Positions 33,670 through 45,505 of a DNA stretch of 64,000 nucleotides are shown one piece after another. Within the stretch, counting starts at the first letter, position 1, and each line of letters starts with the position of its first letter. The notes under the pieces are model-generated. The model ran no database searches. It worked only from the letters and a program-made list of their open reading frames with translations, and was not told the origin of the DNA. Made by a program: the position numbers and the translations under genes. This stretch comes from Varanus komodoensis (Eukaryota > Chordata > Lepidosauria > Squamata > Varanidae), in assembly GCF_004798865.1 (NCBI RefSeq), contig NW_025336480.1:22152154-22216153 (forward strand). Direction: 5' to 3'.

Positions 33670-33764
33670 CCTGGTGCTCTCCAACTGTTATGGGCCTTTA
33701 CTTCCATCAGCCTCAACCAGCGTGGCAGCAGTGCTAGGAATTGTAGTCCAAAATAACCGGAGGA
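33670..33764. mobile_element. Squamate hAT-type MITE
   Basis: CTGGTGCTCTCCAACTGTTA, then CTTCCATCAGCCTCAACCAG and GCTAGGAATTGTAGTCCAAA, ending AATAACCGGAGG. This is the same family as 19143-19261 (GCCCTCCAGATG..CATCAGCC..GGAATTGTAGTCC..GGAGGGC). The outer termini are eroded. Confidence 0.7.
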
Positions 33765-33969
33765 GAACCCTTTTGAGTAAGTCCACAGTTACATTTGGTT
33801 TCGCTTCAGGCAGAAAATACTGTGAGCCCACGAAAGGTGTACATATATTGTTTGCGTGTGTGCGTTAGTGTTGCTACATTACTGCCTCTCTACTTATCCT
33901 CTTCCAAGGAACCCGGGTAGCTTGTGTAGTCTATTGTCTCTCCTTTTTATCTTTTTTGTTTTTGCTTCT
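33765..33969. other. Intergenic, nothing recognised
   Basis: No element or gene seen. Confidence 0.3.
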
Positions 33970-34330
33970 GACCAAACTTAAGTCATTTCAAACTCTCAAC
34001 AGATGACAAGGAAGCTAAAACAAATGTTTTTTTGAGAGGTATTTGTTTTTCCAGATGCATAATTATATTCCCTTTAGATAATTAGCCATTCTGAGTGCCA
34101 TTTTTGTGCAGAAAGGCAGGATTTGGATGAAAGAAGTTATCTAGCAAAATGGCTCAGTTGCACAAAGTACAATTAAGCTGCATTATAAACCATTTAAGGA
34201 AACATAGAAGAAATAATTGAAAGTTCTTTATAAATTCTTTCATATTAGGACAAAATGGATTCCTTCTAGGTTTCAACTAGGCATGACACAGGTGATCTTC
34301 TCATTTCTTTCAGTTAAAAAATATATTAAT
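33970..34330. promoter_or_regulatory. Candidate conserved noncoding block
   Basis: AT-rich complex sequence with AGATGCATAATTATATTCCC then TTTAGATAATTAGCC near 34052-34087, homeodomain-like words, no frame. Inference only. Confidence 0.28.
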
Positions 34331-34427
34331 AGCTCTGTTGGAGTTGGGGTTGGGGTGGAAACTGAGTCCAGTTCAGATTTGGAATGCAATACTTAGGTAG
34401 GGTAGCCAGAAAGAGAATGCACCATCA

Positions 34428-34612
34428 GATCAATAAATAAAAAGAGTCACTCCATTTTATCTTCTTGAGAAGTCTGTGGCATATGTGAGACCAAGAAGCA
34501 GTGACCAGTCCTAAGTCACCCAGTGAGTTTCATGGCAGAGCGGAAACTAGTATTTGGAATTCCCAAATCCTAGCCCAGTATTCTGACCACCGTACCCCTC
34601 CGGCTTTGCATT
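34428..34612 (-). mobile_element. tRNA-derived SINE, antisense
   Basis: The plus strand reads CATTTTATCTTCTTGAGAAG, then CCTAAGTCACCCAGTGAGTT TCATGGCAGAGCGG, then CCAAATCCTAGCCCAGTATT CTGACCACCGTACCC. Reversed, this is the head (GGTACGGTGGTCAGAATAC), the B-box region and the CACTGGGTGACTT block of the Sauria SINE group. Diverged. Confidence 0.6.
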
Positions 34613-35919
34613 ACACTCAGAGACTTGTTCCACTGGAGGAACTTTCATGCAAATCAGTTTATTGCCCAGTAAATGAGCATTTGCTTCTCACTGGCTATGC
34701 ACATCCTCCTATTTCCCTTCCAATTTATCCAGGGTGAAATTCAGGCCACAGAGCCTACAGCTGGTCAGATGCATCACGCTGCCCTTCTCCGTGAGAAGAA
34801 AGGATTGGTGCAAACTGCAGCAAATCCCCTCCATTAAATGATTGGCTGCTGAACATAAGTTGAGCCCTTCTGGATCAGACTACTCAAGCCATCAGCTTGT
34901 TCACAACTGGAACCAGGCGGGTGCTTCAAGAGGCCCCCTAGTGAGACTTGAAGGGAAGGGAGGACCCTTCTTGCTTGTTGCACAATGCTTGGTCGTCAGA
35001 CTTATTCTGAACCGGGAGAGTCCATTTAGCAAACGTGCTACTTTCCCATTTGTCTACTATCTTGGGCTTTCATTAAAGGCTATTCTATTTAAGGCTATTA
35101 TGACCATTCAACACAGGTAACATTCTGGATTAACCTGTAGATCTTGTTGACTTGTGCAAATTAAAATCCAGCATATCTAATTTGTTTTATAACACCAGTT
35201 GTTTTAAAAGATGACTTCTTCTAAGGGCCAAGTATAAAATGCAGAGTAAACCTGACCACCAGAAAATTCTGTGCTTTTGAAATAAAAAAGGATGGAATAT
35301 GGCAAGGGAAGGGGCTGAGCAGATTTATCTAACAAAGGGAACAGCAGAAAGTAGAGCCACCACTTGGAACATTTGCAGAAGATATTACCTTTGGTTACTT
35401 TTCCAAAATAAGTAGGGCATGTTCCCCTCAAATGGAATCATAAAATGCTTTTGATGTTTAGGTTTTATATTTGTATGCATAATGCACTTTTTATTATTAG
35501 CTATTTTAATATTGTCTTTCCTGAATCAAAGGAAGATGCTTAACTAGAAATTAAAAGAAGATACTGAACACCTAATGAATTTTTGCTTATACCAGACTAT
35601 CAAATGCTAGCTGAGTCTGGAAAATATTTTGAAGATACCAGATGGCCATCGATGCAGCACTGTGTCCATAGCACATACTTCTATTACCTATTTAAATGCG
35701 AGTGTGCATGCACAACGTTGCGACCTCCTTGGGGCTTGGACCCTCCTACCCCCGAAAGGAAAAATGAGTGGATAATGATCAGGTACATATAATGGATTGA
35801 GAGAATGAACCAAAGGGCCTAAAGGAAGTCAAACCAAGCTTTAGATTACACTAAAATAGGATACTAAGAATGGGTCTCCAGTTGATCCATAGCTGAAGAA
35901 GAGTCATTTATAAACAACT
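34613..35919. other. Intergenic with a short dispersed repeat
   Basis: GAACATAAGTTGAGCCCTTC then TGGATCAGACTACTCAAG at 34851-34890 matches a common sauropsid repeat (AACATAAGAAGAGCCCTGCT then GGATCAGA), probably antisense CR1. Otherwise nothing recognised; AAGGCTATT recurs near 35078 and 35092. Confidence 0.35.
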
Positions 35920-36600
35920 GAATTTATTTATTCATTCATTTATTATAGTTATATGATGCCAAGTAGTCTAAACAGTTCTGTACGGAGTGTACAACAACCA
36001 TAAGACCAAAATACAACAATTCTTAATTTACAAAATGCTAACATTGATATGATCACTAAAATTTATCAATTAAAATATACATCATCATCATAATTTAACA
36101 ACAATCAATATATATCATGTCCAGGAGAGAGGACAACCATTAATCATCTATTAAACCCAGAAAGTTAAGAAAATCATCTTTACAATTAATTATCAAAATA
36201 GGTGGAGAAGAGAAATGCTTTTACCTGGCACCAAAATTAAAGCAGATATGGCACCAGGCAAGCTTCCCTGAGGGGTCTGTTCCATAGGTGAGGGGCAGCC
36301 ACTGAAAAGCCCCTTCTTCTATTCACCATCCCTCTCACCTCCTTGAGGGATGGCTCTTTCAGAAGGGCCTCTTGCTCAGATCTTAACGGCAGGTAGGTAT
36401 ATAAGGGAGAAGGTGGTCCTTCAGATTCTAAGCCATTAAGGGCTTTATATGTTAAAAGAACTTTAAACTGAGCCTGGGTTTCAACTGGTAACAAATGTAG
36501 TTTATACAGGATTGGTGTTAAACAGACCTGCAATTTGGGCACAAAATCTTGCTGCAGTCTTGAGAAATCATCCAGTTGCACTCCTTGCATTCAAACCATG
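35920..36600 (-). mobile_element. L2-clade LINE 3' end
   Basis: The minus-strand frame 36590-36237 reads LHLLPVETQAQFKVLLTYKA, then LNGLESEGPPSPLYTYLPLR, LLKEPSLKEVRG and FSVAAPHLWNRPLREACLV. This is the L2 ORF2 C-terminus with the YKALNGL, EPSLKEV and LWN landmarks. A 3' UTR follows to TTTATTTATTCATTCATTTA near 35926-35945 (the poly-AATA end reversed). 5'-truncated; moderately diverged. Confidence 0.8.
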
Positions 36601-38650
36601 TTCCTCTAGCTGGAGGTATGAAACATTTGTTAATTATGAATGTCTCCAAGATTCTATGTTACTGCCAAATGGCCCATGCATCACTTTTCACAGCCTGCTA
36701 TCTTTGGCACATACATATCAATTGCCAAAATTAGCAAGTGGTCCTCCTTAGCATAACTAACTGCTAGCTTCCTTCTAAAGGGTAAATATAATTTTATGAA
36801 GCCGTGCATCCCTTTGGTTTGCCTCACTTCTTTTCTTTCATACGCTGGAACTACAGAGCAATAAAATTCAGCTGTGTTGGTATTCTAAACATTTGCTGGT
36901 GCCCCGATTCAAGTACTGGCAAATGACTTGAATACAATCTAAAGCAGGGTGGGGAGCATTACCCAGAAACCTCTGAGCACTGACTATCCCCCCAGCAGCC
37001 CCTGGGATGACCATTAGATGAATTTGCCATTTGGGACGGGAAAAGGAAGTTGAGAGAGGTTGGTTCTTTCAGTCCTTCTGTCCTTGCAAGCAGCAACAAC
37101 CTCCTTGTCTGTGTTGGCAGGGCCAAAAGGAGCATTCCCTTCATGTGGAAAATGGGAGATTCCCACAGTAACTACCACAGTGCTGCAAGGTACTGAATAT
37201 AAATACTGGAATTGGACCCAAGTGCGTCGTTATCTTCATATGGGAAATGTTATGGAGTGTAGCCAGCAATGCAGACAAATGCGACCACTGACGTGATTAC
37301 CTTTGAGTTCTGCAGCCATACAATTGGATATACTACTTTTAAAAGTGAGTTTAAAAGGCATGCCACTTAGCAGTCTCAAAAGTAAAGCAAGGAATTGGAA
37401 GCTGCCATCCAAAATGTGCATATTAACCCCTTTGCACTTCCACACATAGACACCCATTGAAGATCACACCATTGGGCAGTCATGTGATGTGAAATCACCC
37501 AGCCGGTGATATTGCCAGGCCGACACATTAACCTCAGTATGGAGGTGCTGGAAACTGGTGGCCCTGGCCAGACAGGTGGGACAATTCCAGAATTATCCTG
37601 ATTCTTTGCAAGTGTCGCTTACAGATTCTAAACCAGAAGGTCGCTGACGGGCATGCTCCTCACTGTTCTCAGCGTCAGGCAGCTGGGCAGCAGGAAGACT
37701 GCTGAGATGCCATCCCATGCTTCCCCTTATGCCCAGGTGGCTGGCCCTGGGGACAGGATGCTGATCTGTGCACTCGGAGGCTCTCCCCAGTGCCAGCCGC
37801 TTGGGCAAAGGGGAAGAGTTCCCGTGGGCAACAATGTGGTCCTCTGTGGGTTCCATGGAGCCCATTTGTGTCCTAACCCATGTAGATAAGAGGTGGCCAG
37901 ATTGCTGCTTTCCAGATCCTTCAGCCTGCCACTCACATCATCCCTCGCCAGAGACACAAATGTAAACCGCAGATTTGGAATGTGGCTCTGGTCCACAATG
38001 CGTCTGTGTTTTGGGGAGTTAACAAAGCATGCTAAAATGACCCAGCAATCTCTTGTTTCTGGTGGAAGAGACTAATGCATCAGTGTAACTGTTTCCTGGA
38101 AAAGCAATACAATTGGTACCTGAGGTTATAATTATAGTATCTGTTTGGCACATCCTAAATCGAGGTCAGAGTATGGAAACCATTCAAAATAGGGCCCCTT
38201 TTCAGACTTTTAAGCTAAATATGAAAATCTGGTAGCATATAACTTTCGATCTTCCCTGCATAAATATGTTGATTGCAAGCCTTTCAGTGTCATTATCTTT
38301 CAGCCTTAACTTTCTCTTCACAAGTTCTCCAGCAAACATGATGCCAGAAATAGAAGTGTTACTGACTTTAGAATTCTGATGGGCACAGATGGAAGTTTCT
38401 GATTGGCCATCAGGCCTGGTACATCTGCACTGCAAAGTCAAAATGAGTGCCCATGCTGGTGTTCTATAATTTCCCTATCAGAGGAGATCTACATGACACC
38501 TTTTCATGATTAGGTCATTTTGCTTTCAGTGTTCATCCCTGTAAGCAACATTCAGAACACACTGTTTTGCAGGCCAGGTGTGCACTTACTTGAAGAGCGT
38601 GAATTTTGATTAGCAAGCATATGTGAAAGAGTAAGGTAGAGCCCTACAAA
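36601..38650. other. Intergenic, nothing recognised
   Basis: 2 kb without a recognised gene or element. Frames near 37593-37996 overlap on both strands without known motifs. Confidence 0.3.
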
Positions 38651-38935
38651 TCATTATTATTGCATTGCATTTATATCCTGCCTTTTTTCCTCCTGTGAGG
38701 AACCCAAGGCAGCTTCCATAGCTCCGCTTTATCCTCACAACAACAAACCCGCGAGGCGGGTTGGGCTTAGAGTCTGTGCCTGGCCCAAAGCCACCCGGTT
38801 GGCTCTGTGGCTGAGCGGGGACTGGAACCCAAGTCACCTGAGTCTCAGTCCCGTGGGGACTGAGTCCAAGTGGGGGCTAGAACCTTTGTCTCCCAGGACC
38901 CCAGCTCAGCACTCTCACAACCATACCACACTGGC
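38651..38935 (-). mobile_element. Composite SINE with two B-box segments
   Basis: Read on the minus strand, a SINE head (GCCAGTGTGGTATGGTTGTG) with B box GGTTCTAGCCCCC (38871-38883) is followed about 53 bp later by a second segment, GGGACTGAGACTCAGGTGAC then TTGGGTTCCAGTCCCC (second B box about 38818-38830). A normal body and tail follow (GGTGGCTTTGGGCCAGGCAC, GGCAGGATATAAATG). The second part matches the SINE at 9368 from its GGGACTGGGACTCAG onward. Either a truncated SINE inserted into an older head, or the head was duplicated. The junction forms a 9-bp hairpin. Confidence 0.75.
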
Positions 38936-39459
38936 GGAATTTTTGCCTCTTTGATCTCACACGATACATGAGTATTTGGGGTATGTAGAGCAAGTCCTGG
39001 GAACGTTTGATGGAGCTCATCCAGAGAGCTGGCCCAAGCAAACAAGAGTTTATGCTGATCATGGGCATCCAGCTCTCTACACTGCACAGCCCACAACCCC
39101 ATGTTGGGCCCTGTTTGCTGCGTGGACTTGCATGAGACTAGAGCAATCTAAAGGACACCACGGAGTAGCCATGTGTTGACTTTATGGATGGCAGTCCTCT
39201 TCTTAAAGGCATCAGCCCAAGCCCAGTCCAAGCCTGACAGAGTGACGGATGGATGGATGGACAGACAGCAGCTCTGATCTGACAAGGATCCTTCCCAGTC
39301 CATGGAGGTACCACAGATTTGCATCTTCTTCACACCCTCTACCATGTTACAGCCTGTAAACAGAGCTGAGCCAGAGGGACCAGAGGTCTGACTCAGTATG
39401 AGGCCATGAAACATATTTGTAAACTGGTGCAATTTTGTGATTTGCCCTGCAGGTACTCT
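38936..39459. other. Intergenic, nothing recognised
   Basis: A short GATG/GACA repeat near 39245-39268; no gene. Confidence 0.3.
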
Positions 39460-39560
39460 GGATCCACCCTATCAGTTGCAAGTCACCTAGAGAATCTTCT
39501 GGATTTGTGGGTGGCATGCAAATCCAAAAATGAATGAATGAATGAATGAATGAATGAATA
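39460..39560 (+). mobile_element. L2-type 3' tail with (TGAA)n
   Basis: GCAAGTCACCTAGAGAATCT then TCTGGATTTGTGGGTGGCAT GCAAATCC is an L2-type terminus (GCCGCCCAGAG..GGGCGGTATAAAT), ending in about seven TGAA units (39530-39559). Confidence 0.55.
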
Positions 39561-41734
39561 GGAGAAATTAGCCATTTTTTTTCCTTTTTGCAGAGCACAC
39601 GCTACAATCTGACTCTACACACAGGCTTCCCTTTTGTCCTCTCCCTGCCTGCCAGTACTGGCCTATATTTGTGGCTACTTTTCTTATTTTAAAAGCAGGT
39701 AATTTTCATGGAATACTTGAGTTCCTTAGCAATGCTCTCTGCATGAGAACAAAGTCAAGACTCGGTTACTCTACTAGTGCAGTTCTCTTGTACTAAATCC
39801 TACTTTCGAAAAAATTCTTGCCATGGTTCAGTGGTGTTTAACCTATCATATAATATCCAGGTTTACTGTGTTAGAAGAAGCAGAACAGTATTAAGCTTTT
39901 CCCACAAGCCTGTGATTGTGTTTGACCCAGTAACCTGTATTAGATTAACATTTATTCTACAACTGCTCAGCAAGCTTTGGACCTTGGTGCGCTGCAGTTT
40001 ATAGAGGACACTAACCATTTTTACAAGTGGAGCAGGAAAAGGGAATTGAATCTGAGGGAGTAATTCCAAGCAAGTATGTTGCCACAGCAGTTAAATTGTT
40101 TATACGAGGAGTAGGGGAATTACATCTGACTGACCTCTCTTTTTATCTGCTTAAAAGACAAAGTGCAGGTCTCCATGGCGGGTATGAACTCCTGGGGAAT
40201 GCAGCTTAAAACAAATGCACAGATGCTAGAGCGCTTTGCCGTCTACCAATAAGAGAGACTTTCAAAGTGGAAAGGAATGTAAGCAAGGTAAAATTGCTGG
40301 GATTAGGAATGGTTTCAAGTTAGCCAGCCTACAAATAGGTTCACAAGCATTCCCAAAGCAGGCCCTCATGAGACCTACCTGACGGCCTCTGATCCCAGCC
40401 TAGCATATAAGCAGGAAAGTATTTGCCATTAACCTTAACCCTTGCTAGTTTAAGAAGATGTAAAGGATGCGGCTCTCACATTTTCACCCATTTGTATGGG
40501 CAGATCAGAGAGGAGGATAAAGTAGTATGACTTCTTTGATAGCAGTGAAAATCCATCAGTAATATAAGGGGAATATTCAGCTTATAACAACAGAACCGGC
40601 AGCAAATGTGGCTTCTCAAAAGACTTGGAAGGAGTAGATTGGGAGAATCATACAAAGAAAAAAGACAGTAGCAGTCTGGTTCCTGTCCTAATGCACCAGT
40701 GCATAAGTGCTTAAGATGGGGCATTCAGATTTCTTGATTACTAATTAAAAAAAATTAAAAAAATGTTTAGATATATTTGCATAGCTATTTGGGAAAGGGG
40801 TTTCAAAGTCAAATGCTAACATAGTGCTATTACATTATACATGTTCACACCAACACTTTATTGTATTTTGTACAGAAATAGTCCAATAAGCATCAAAGCT
40901 ATATATAGCTAAAGCTACCAGATGCACAGTTGCTGTTGCTCATTCAAACATTTGCACTGCATTCCTATCCCCAGCAGCCAGTGTTAAGGTTCTTGTTCCC
41001 CTGCAATAGCATTCTGCCAGTGAGGGCCACATACAGAAAGGAAGTCTGCTTCACACAGCACAGCAAGTCGCAAAAATGGAATGCTTAAGTATGCGCCCAC
41101 TTTCCATTTTGCTACGTCTTCATGCATCTTTCCCAACTGGATCCATCCAGCCTTTGGCAGTATGTGCCAAATGATTCAGGCTCAAAATACACATGATGCT
41201 GAAAAGGAATTGTGCTGGATCCCCTACTGTTGTTTGTTTTTAATGGAAACACATGCCCAGCGTCTGGTCCTTGTATTTTTCCTCCACAGGTGGGAAAGCA
41301 GTTTTGGGAAGCCATTTTGATCACAAAGAAAGGCCCACAGGAAAAAGGTTAATTCCTCCCTCCCTTGGAGTGCAATCAACTTTGAACCCTCTAAGCCTAC
41401 ATGACCATTAAAAAAGAAAAGGTGGGAGAACAGTCATGGATCATCTGTAGCTTGAGCCATTCCTGACTAAATGAACCAGCAAATCAACTGAAATTTAACT
41501 CTCTGCCTCAGTTCCGTATGGAGTTTTGTTAAGCACCAGCTTTTGCTTTTCCACACTGGACCAAAAAAGCCACCATGAGAAAAAACAATAGTCTCTGGTA
41601 TTTAGCATCTGGCGCAGTTCAGTAAGCCAACCCAAGTGCTTTCGCCACATCGGCAGGAACCGGGAGGTGAATGAGAGCCATGCAGTTATCAAATGTCATC
41701 TGGATTGGTACCGGGGACCTCATTCTGAGAATGT
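39561..41734. other. Intergenic, nothing recognised
   Basis: 2.2 kb of mostly AT-rich sequence without a recognised gene or element. An A-rich patch lies at 40743-40763. Confidence 0.3.
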
Positions 41735-42105
41735 GCATGAACTAGAAAAGGTTCAGAAGACACCAGTGAAGATGACCATGAGAATGGACTACAAGGGAAA
41801 CGCTTGAGAGAACCGGTTATTTAGCTCAGAGAAGACTGAGTATGACCATGATAACATTTTTCATATACCTGAAAGGCAGTCACACAGAAGAGGGCGGGAC
41901 TTGTTTTTGGCTGCCCCAGAGGGAAGAACTAGACATAATTGGTAGAAATGACAAGTCATGGTTCAGTCTTAGGGGAAAATGTTCGTGGCAAGTGCAGTTC
42001 AGCAATGAAATCAGCATGATCTGGGAGCTGGGCAGCGGCCGCCTTCACCAACCGTCTTCAAGCAGAGACTGGGCAGCTCTCTGATGGAGGTGCTTCAGCT
42101 CAGAA
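41735..42105 (+). mobile_element. CR1-type LINE 3' region
   Basis: GAACTAGAAAAGGTTCAGAA, TTTAGCTCAGAGAAGACTGA, CATACCTGAAAGGCAGTCAC ACAGAAGAGGG, and GTCTTCAAGCAGAGACTGGG CAG appear in this order. It is the order of sauropsid CR1 3' regions (AGAAGGTTCAG, TTTAGCCTGGAGAAGA, TTGAAAGGNTGTCACATAGA, TCTTCAAGCAGAGGCTGG). Divergence is moderate and no long frame remains. Confidence 0.75.
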
Positions 42106-42231
42106 TATCCTGAAGTAAACAAAGGCGCTGAACAAGCTGCCCCCAAGGCCGCTTGCAGCTACGTATATGGTGATACGATGCTGCAACAAGCTTGTGCAAA
42201 TTATGTAACCAGTAACAGAATACAGCACACT

Positions 42232-42420
42232 GAAACGTTGTTGTGACGTGCCAGCAAGGTGACTCTGATCTCTGGCAACCCTATGAAAGAATGTCCTCCA
42301 AAATGATCTCTCCTTCACAGCCCTGCTCGGCTTCTCATGATTCACACCAAGGCTTTGCTGAAGCCCGTAAAGCACGGATTGACCTTCTTCCGAAATTCTT
42401 TGGTGCATTCCAGTGACCAA
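42232..42420 (-). mobile_element. Probable RTE-type LINE end, antisense
   Basis: GTTGTTGTGACGTGCCAGCA, TCTCTGGCAACCCTATGAAA, GAATGTCCTCCAAAATGATC and AGCCCTGCTCGGCTTCTCAT resemble, in order, a common squamate antisense repeat (GTTGTTATGTGCCATCAAGT..GGCAACCCTATGAA..GTCCTCC). The likely class is RTE, by analogy with the BovB copy at 58856, but I have no coding match here. Confidence 0.4.
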
Positions 42421-42854
42421 CATATATTTGTGATATAAAGCAAAATGTAACTGTGGACAAGTTCACCTAAAAACTGGAACATGTTATCATGTTCACTAGT
42501 AATAATCCTGTGCATATATTTAGTGGCACTATTATTTTAGCAGTATCTGCCTTTCATCAAAGCCATTTATGCAAAGCACTATTCGAACAACGATGTATGA
42601 AATCTTTCATGTGTGTCTCGCTTGCACCCTCTCGCACCTTGATGAATAAAGTAAATCATTTCCCCAGCTTTGAACTCTCGACTGTCCCGATGATCAGGAA
42701 TCATTCACCAAATTTGCCAATGATTTCATTGTATGTTAATTATTATGGAAGTTGTGAATATCTCTACTTTGCGGAGAGACCCATTTAGAAACAGGTAGAA
42801 CCAGGATAAATTCCAGGTGTTGACATGTACAATAGATGCAACACTAAACCAGTA
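42421..42854. other. Intergenic, nothing recognised
   Basis: No element or gene seen. Confidence 0.3.
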
Positions 42855-42980
42855 AGAGACATAGAAACAGAGTGAGTCAGAAGGGGTCTCCTGGGCCGTC
42901 TAGTCTGACTCCCGGCTCCGCTCATGACCTGTCCACCATGTGCATGTCCAACCTCACCAATGGTGCTTCAACCAACAAGT
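42855..42980 (-). mobile_element. CR1-type LINE 3' end, antisense
   Basis: AGAGACATAGAAACAGAGTG, AAGGGGTCTCCTGGGCCGTC and TAGTCTGACTCCC match the antisense of CR1 3' ends (ATAGAAACATAGAGTTGGAA GGGACC..GGTCATCTAGTCCAACCCCC). Fragment only. Confidence 0.6.
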
Positions 42981-43189
42981 GCCTGCGGTGCATCCCTGTG
43001 CAAAGATCAGGAGAGAGGGTGGCTCCAGGTGGCCATGTGTCCTCTTCTGTGGCACAACCATTGGAAGGGCTGCCCATTCCAAGTCTGATTTAAAGATAAA
43101 TAAAAGCACCTGAAAGAAGAGCCAGACCTTGAAGTTGCCCTCCTGGGCAGCAGGATGAGCAGGACACACAGGTTACCCAGCCACTGTCT
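42981..43189. other. Intergenic, nothing recognised
   Basis: No element or gene seen. Confidence 0.3.
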
Positions 43190-43390
43190 TCCACACTGTG
43201 ATGAGATACATTTCTATTTAACTCATCATATCGCAGTCTAAATACACCGTGTTCCTACTTAAATCATGATAATACAGGCTGCATTTGTTCTAAAACATAA
43301 CTTAGCAAATACAAATTATATGCAGATTTGTGGCCTTTTAAACAAATCTGCATATAATGCATCTCGCTAGTGCATGTCCTCTTTGGGGCC
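43190..43390. promoter_or_regulatory. AT-rich block with a perfect 17-bp hairpin
   Basis: ATTATATGCAGATTTGT (43315-43331) and ACAAATCTGCATATAAT (43342-43358) are exact reverse complements around GGCCTTTTAA. The surrounding sequence looks unique and has TAAATCATGATAATAC. No repeat family or frame recognised. It could be cruciform DNA, a paired transcription-factor site or a small foldback. The stem is shorter than a typical microRNA precursor. Confidence 0.5.
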
Positions 43391-44788
43391 ATTTATATAT
43401 GGCTACCCAAGGGCCTATGCTCCTTGTTTCTTGAATGTGCAGCTGTCGCATCCATAGCATCCATAGGCTGAATGCTCTCCCCACTGACCTCTGCAGTAGG
43501 ATGATAAATGTATGTTTTCGGTGAAGAACCTGTTTCCCCCACCTCTCTCTTTTTGGATTAGAGAAGCCGCCTTGCTTTCTTCGCAGCCTAGCTGGCCCTG
43601 ACCCTATTCCATTTAGAAACGGGCGCAATTAAACGCTGATGAAACATTCTCCCATGTACCACAATCAATAGGTGCAATTCTGCAGCTGTCAGGGCTGCAT
43701 TACAAGCGAGGCTCTGAAGCCACTGCCCCAGCTGCATGTCTTCAAGCCAATCTTGCAGCAAAGACAGGTGGGGCCCCGAGGCGAACACTGCCAAGCCACT
43801 GCCTCCTGCCTCTGAAGAGAGCAAGCATCTGGCCTAGTGCGGCATCTCTTCCTCTTCCAGAAAACTGTGCTGGAGAGAAAAGAGGTGGGGGAAGACATGT
43901 TCACTGGGTGCTGGCGGGAGGGGGAAGGGGAAGAAAACAACAGCCGAGAAAGTGAAATCCGAGTGCACCTGGGAGATGTTTTAAAAACCATAATGGAATG
44001 AGACCCTGGTCTTGGATAAGAGTGGAATCTGCCCTGAGGATGCCACCTACAAACAGGCCTGAGCACATTGATGAAATTGTTCAGTTGAACAAATTCCTGT
44101 CAATATGATGAGCGCCGGGTGGAAAGAACAGTGTGTACTAATGCCCTACTTTAAGCCCTCTGCTCCAATAGGTAAGAGGAAATATTTTTCCTACCAAAAG
44201 CAGGGGCCAGCTGCAGCCACCACTTTCTGCAGCCTCTTTCCAGGCTAACCTACCTCCCACACACAAACACACGTGTGCCGGGGGAACAAGGCAGTTGCTC
44301 GGCTGCTGGGCAGAATCAGAAGGGCATCCTCTCAGCTAGCCAGCGCCTTGGGGAGGGGGAATCACATGCGCCAAAGCAGTGCTGAAGGGAAGTTGTGATT
44401 TCCCACCTTGCACACAGAGCAGTTGTGTCTGTAAACGGTATTTGGTTAGGGCTGGGCCAATAGTATGAGCCCCTGTTGGATGGGCAGCTTTAGGACATTG
44501 TAGAGCCCTGTTCCCATAGGTCTGTTCCATGGTCCAACATAAGGCCTGGTCATCATGCAAGTCATTGTCTCTGAGCTTAGGTGAGTAACAGTGGGTAACA
44601 CGATCATCCCTGCCCTTCAGTATCAGGCCTTGAAATGTTACAGGAGTTCTGTGCCATGAAGCCACCAGAGAGCAACTCCTGCACACTTTACAGGTGTCAC
44701 CAGTGGGCATGATTGGGCTGCTGCCAAGGGGCCAAACCCAACAGGGCCCCACTGGTTAGCACCTACTGGAGTGGATACCCCTTCTCAA
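43391..44788. other. Intergenic, nothing recognised
   Basis: 1.4 kb without a recognised element. A 138-codon minus-strand frame (44752-44336) has no known motif. Confidence 0.3.
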
Positions 44789-45505
44789 TACAGTGGTACC
44801 TCGGCTCACGAGCACCTTGGTTCACGAACAAATCAGGTCACGAACAAAAATTTCTGAAAAATTTTGACTTGGGTCGCAAACACCACTTTGGGTGGTGACC
44901 AAGATCATAGCCATGCCCGCCCCGCGAGTGGGGAGATGGCCACAATCCCAGTTGCTTTCATTCAGGGAAGGGGTGCGTGATCAGTGGCACGCTGCTGCAG
45001 GAAAGATGGGAGCAGCAAAGCAGAGCCGCGGGGAGATGGCCAAGATTCCTCCTGTCTTTCCTGCAGGAGCGCGCCTCTGATCAGGCACCCCTTCCCTACA
45101 CGAACAGAACTGCAATCGAGGCCACCTCCCCACCTCAGCACACCGTTTGCGCCCATCTGTCCCTCCCCCAGTGCGCCCGCAATCACGCCCGTCTCTCCCC
45201 CCCACCCCCCAGCGCGCCCAGATGACAGGCGCCTGCAGGGATGACAGGCACGGTCTCAGTCGTGCTGGGGGGGGGGGCGGGGAGATGGCCACACTTGTTC
45301 TTGGGGTGGGGGGAGGGGGAAGATGGCTGCAATCTTTGTTGTTGTCACTTTGCTTCACATTTTTCTGATTTAAAAAATGGCTACAGAACAGATTAACCTT
45401 ATTTACATTGAACCTTATGGAGAAATTTAACTTGGCTCACAACCAATTTGGGTCACGACCAGAGTCCTGGAACGGATTAAGTTTGTGAGCCAAGGTACCA
45501 CTGTA
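44789..45505. mobile_element. Non-autonomous Tigger/mariner-like element with internal foldback
   Basis: The element 44791-45503 (713 bp) has ends CAGTGGTACCTCGGCTCACG and, reversed, CAGTGGTACCTTGGCTCACA, and is flanked by TA on both sides (44789-44790, 45504-45505). TA duplication and CAGTGGTACC-type ends fit the Tc1/mariner superfamily, pogo/Tigger group. Sub-terminal GGTTCACGAAC/GGTCACGAAC/GGGTCGCAAAC words repeat near the left end. The GC-rich interior is an inverted repeat: about 44929-45013 mirrors 45049-45133. GGGGAGATGGCC recurs in direct orientation at about 44930, 45030 and 45280. No transposase frame was recognised. Confidence 0.75.

Noticed and set aside
43315-43358. Hairpin as a microRNA precursor
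   Set aside because: The 17-bp perfect stem with a 10-nt loop is too short and too perfect for a typical precursor, and no known mature sequence was recognised.
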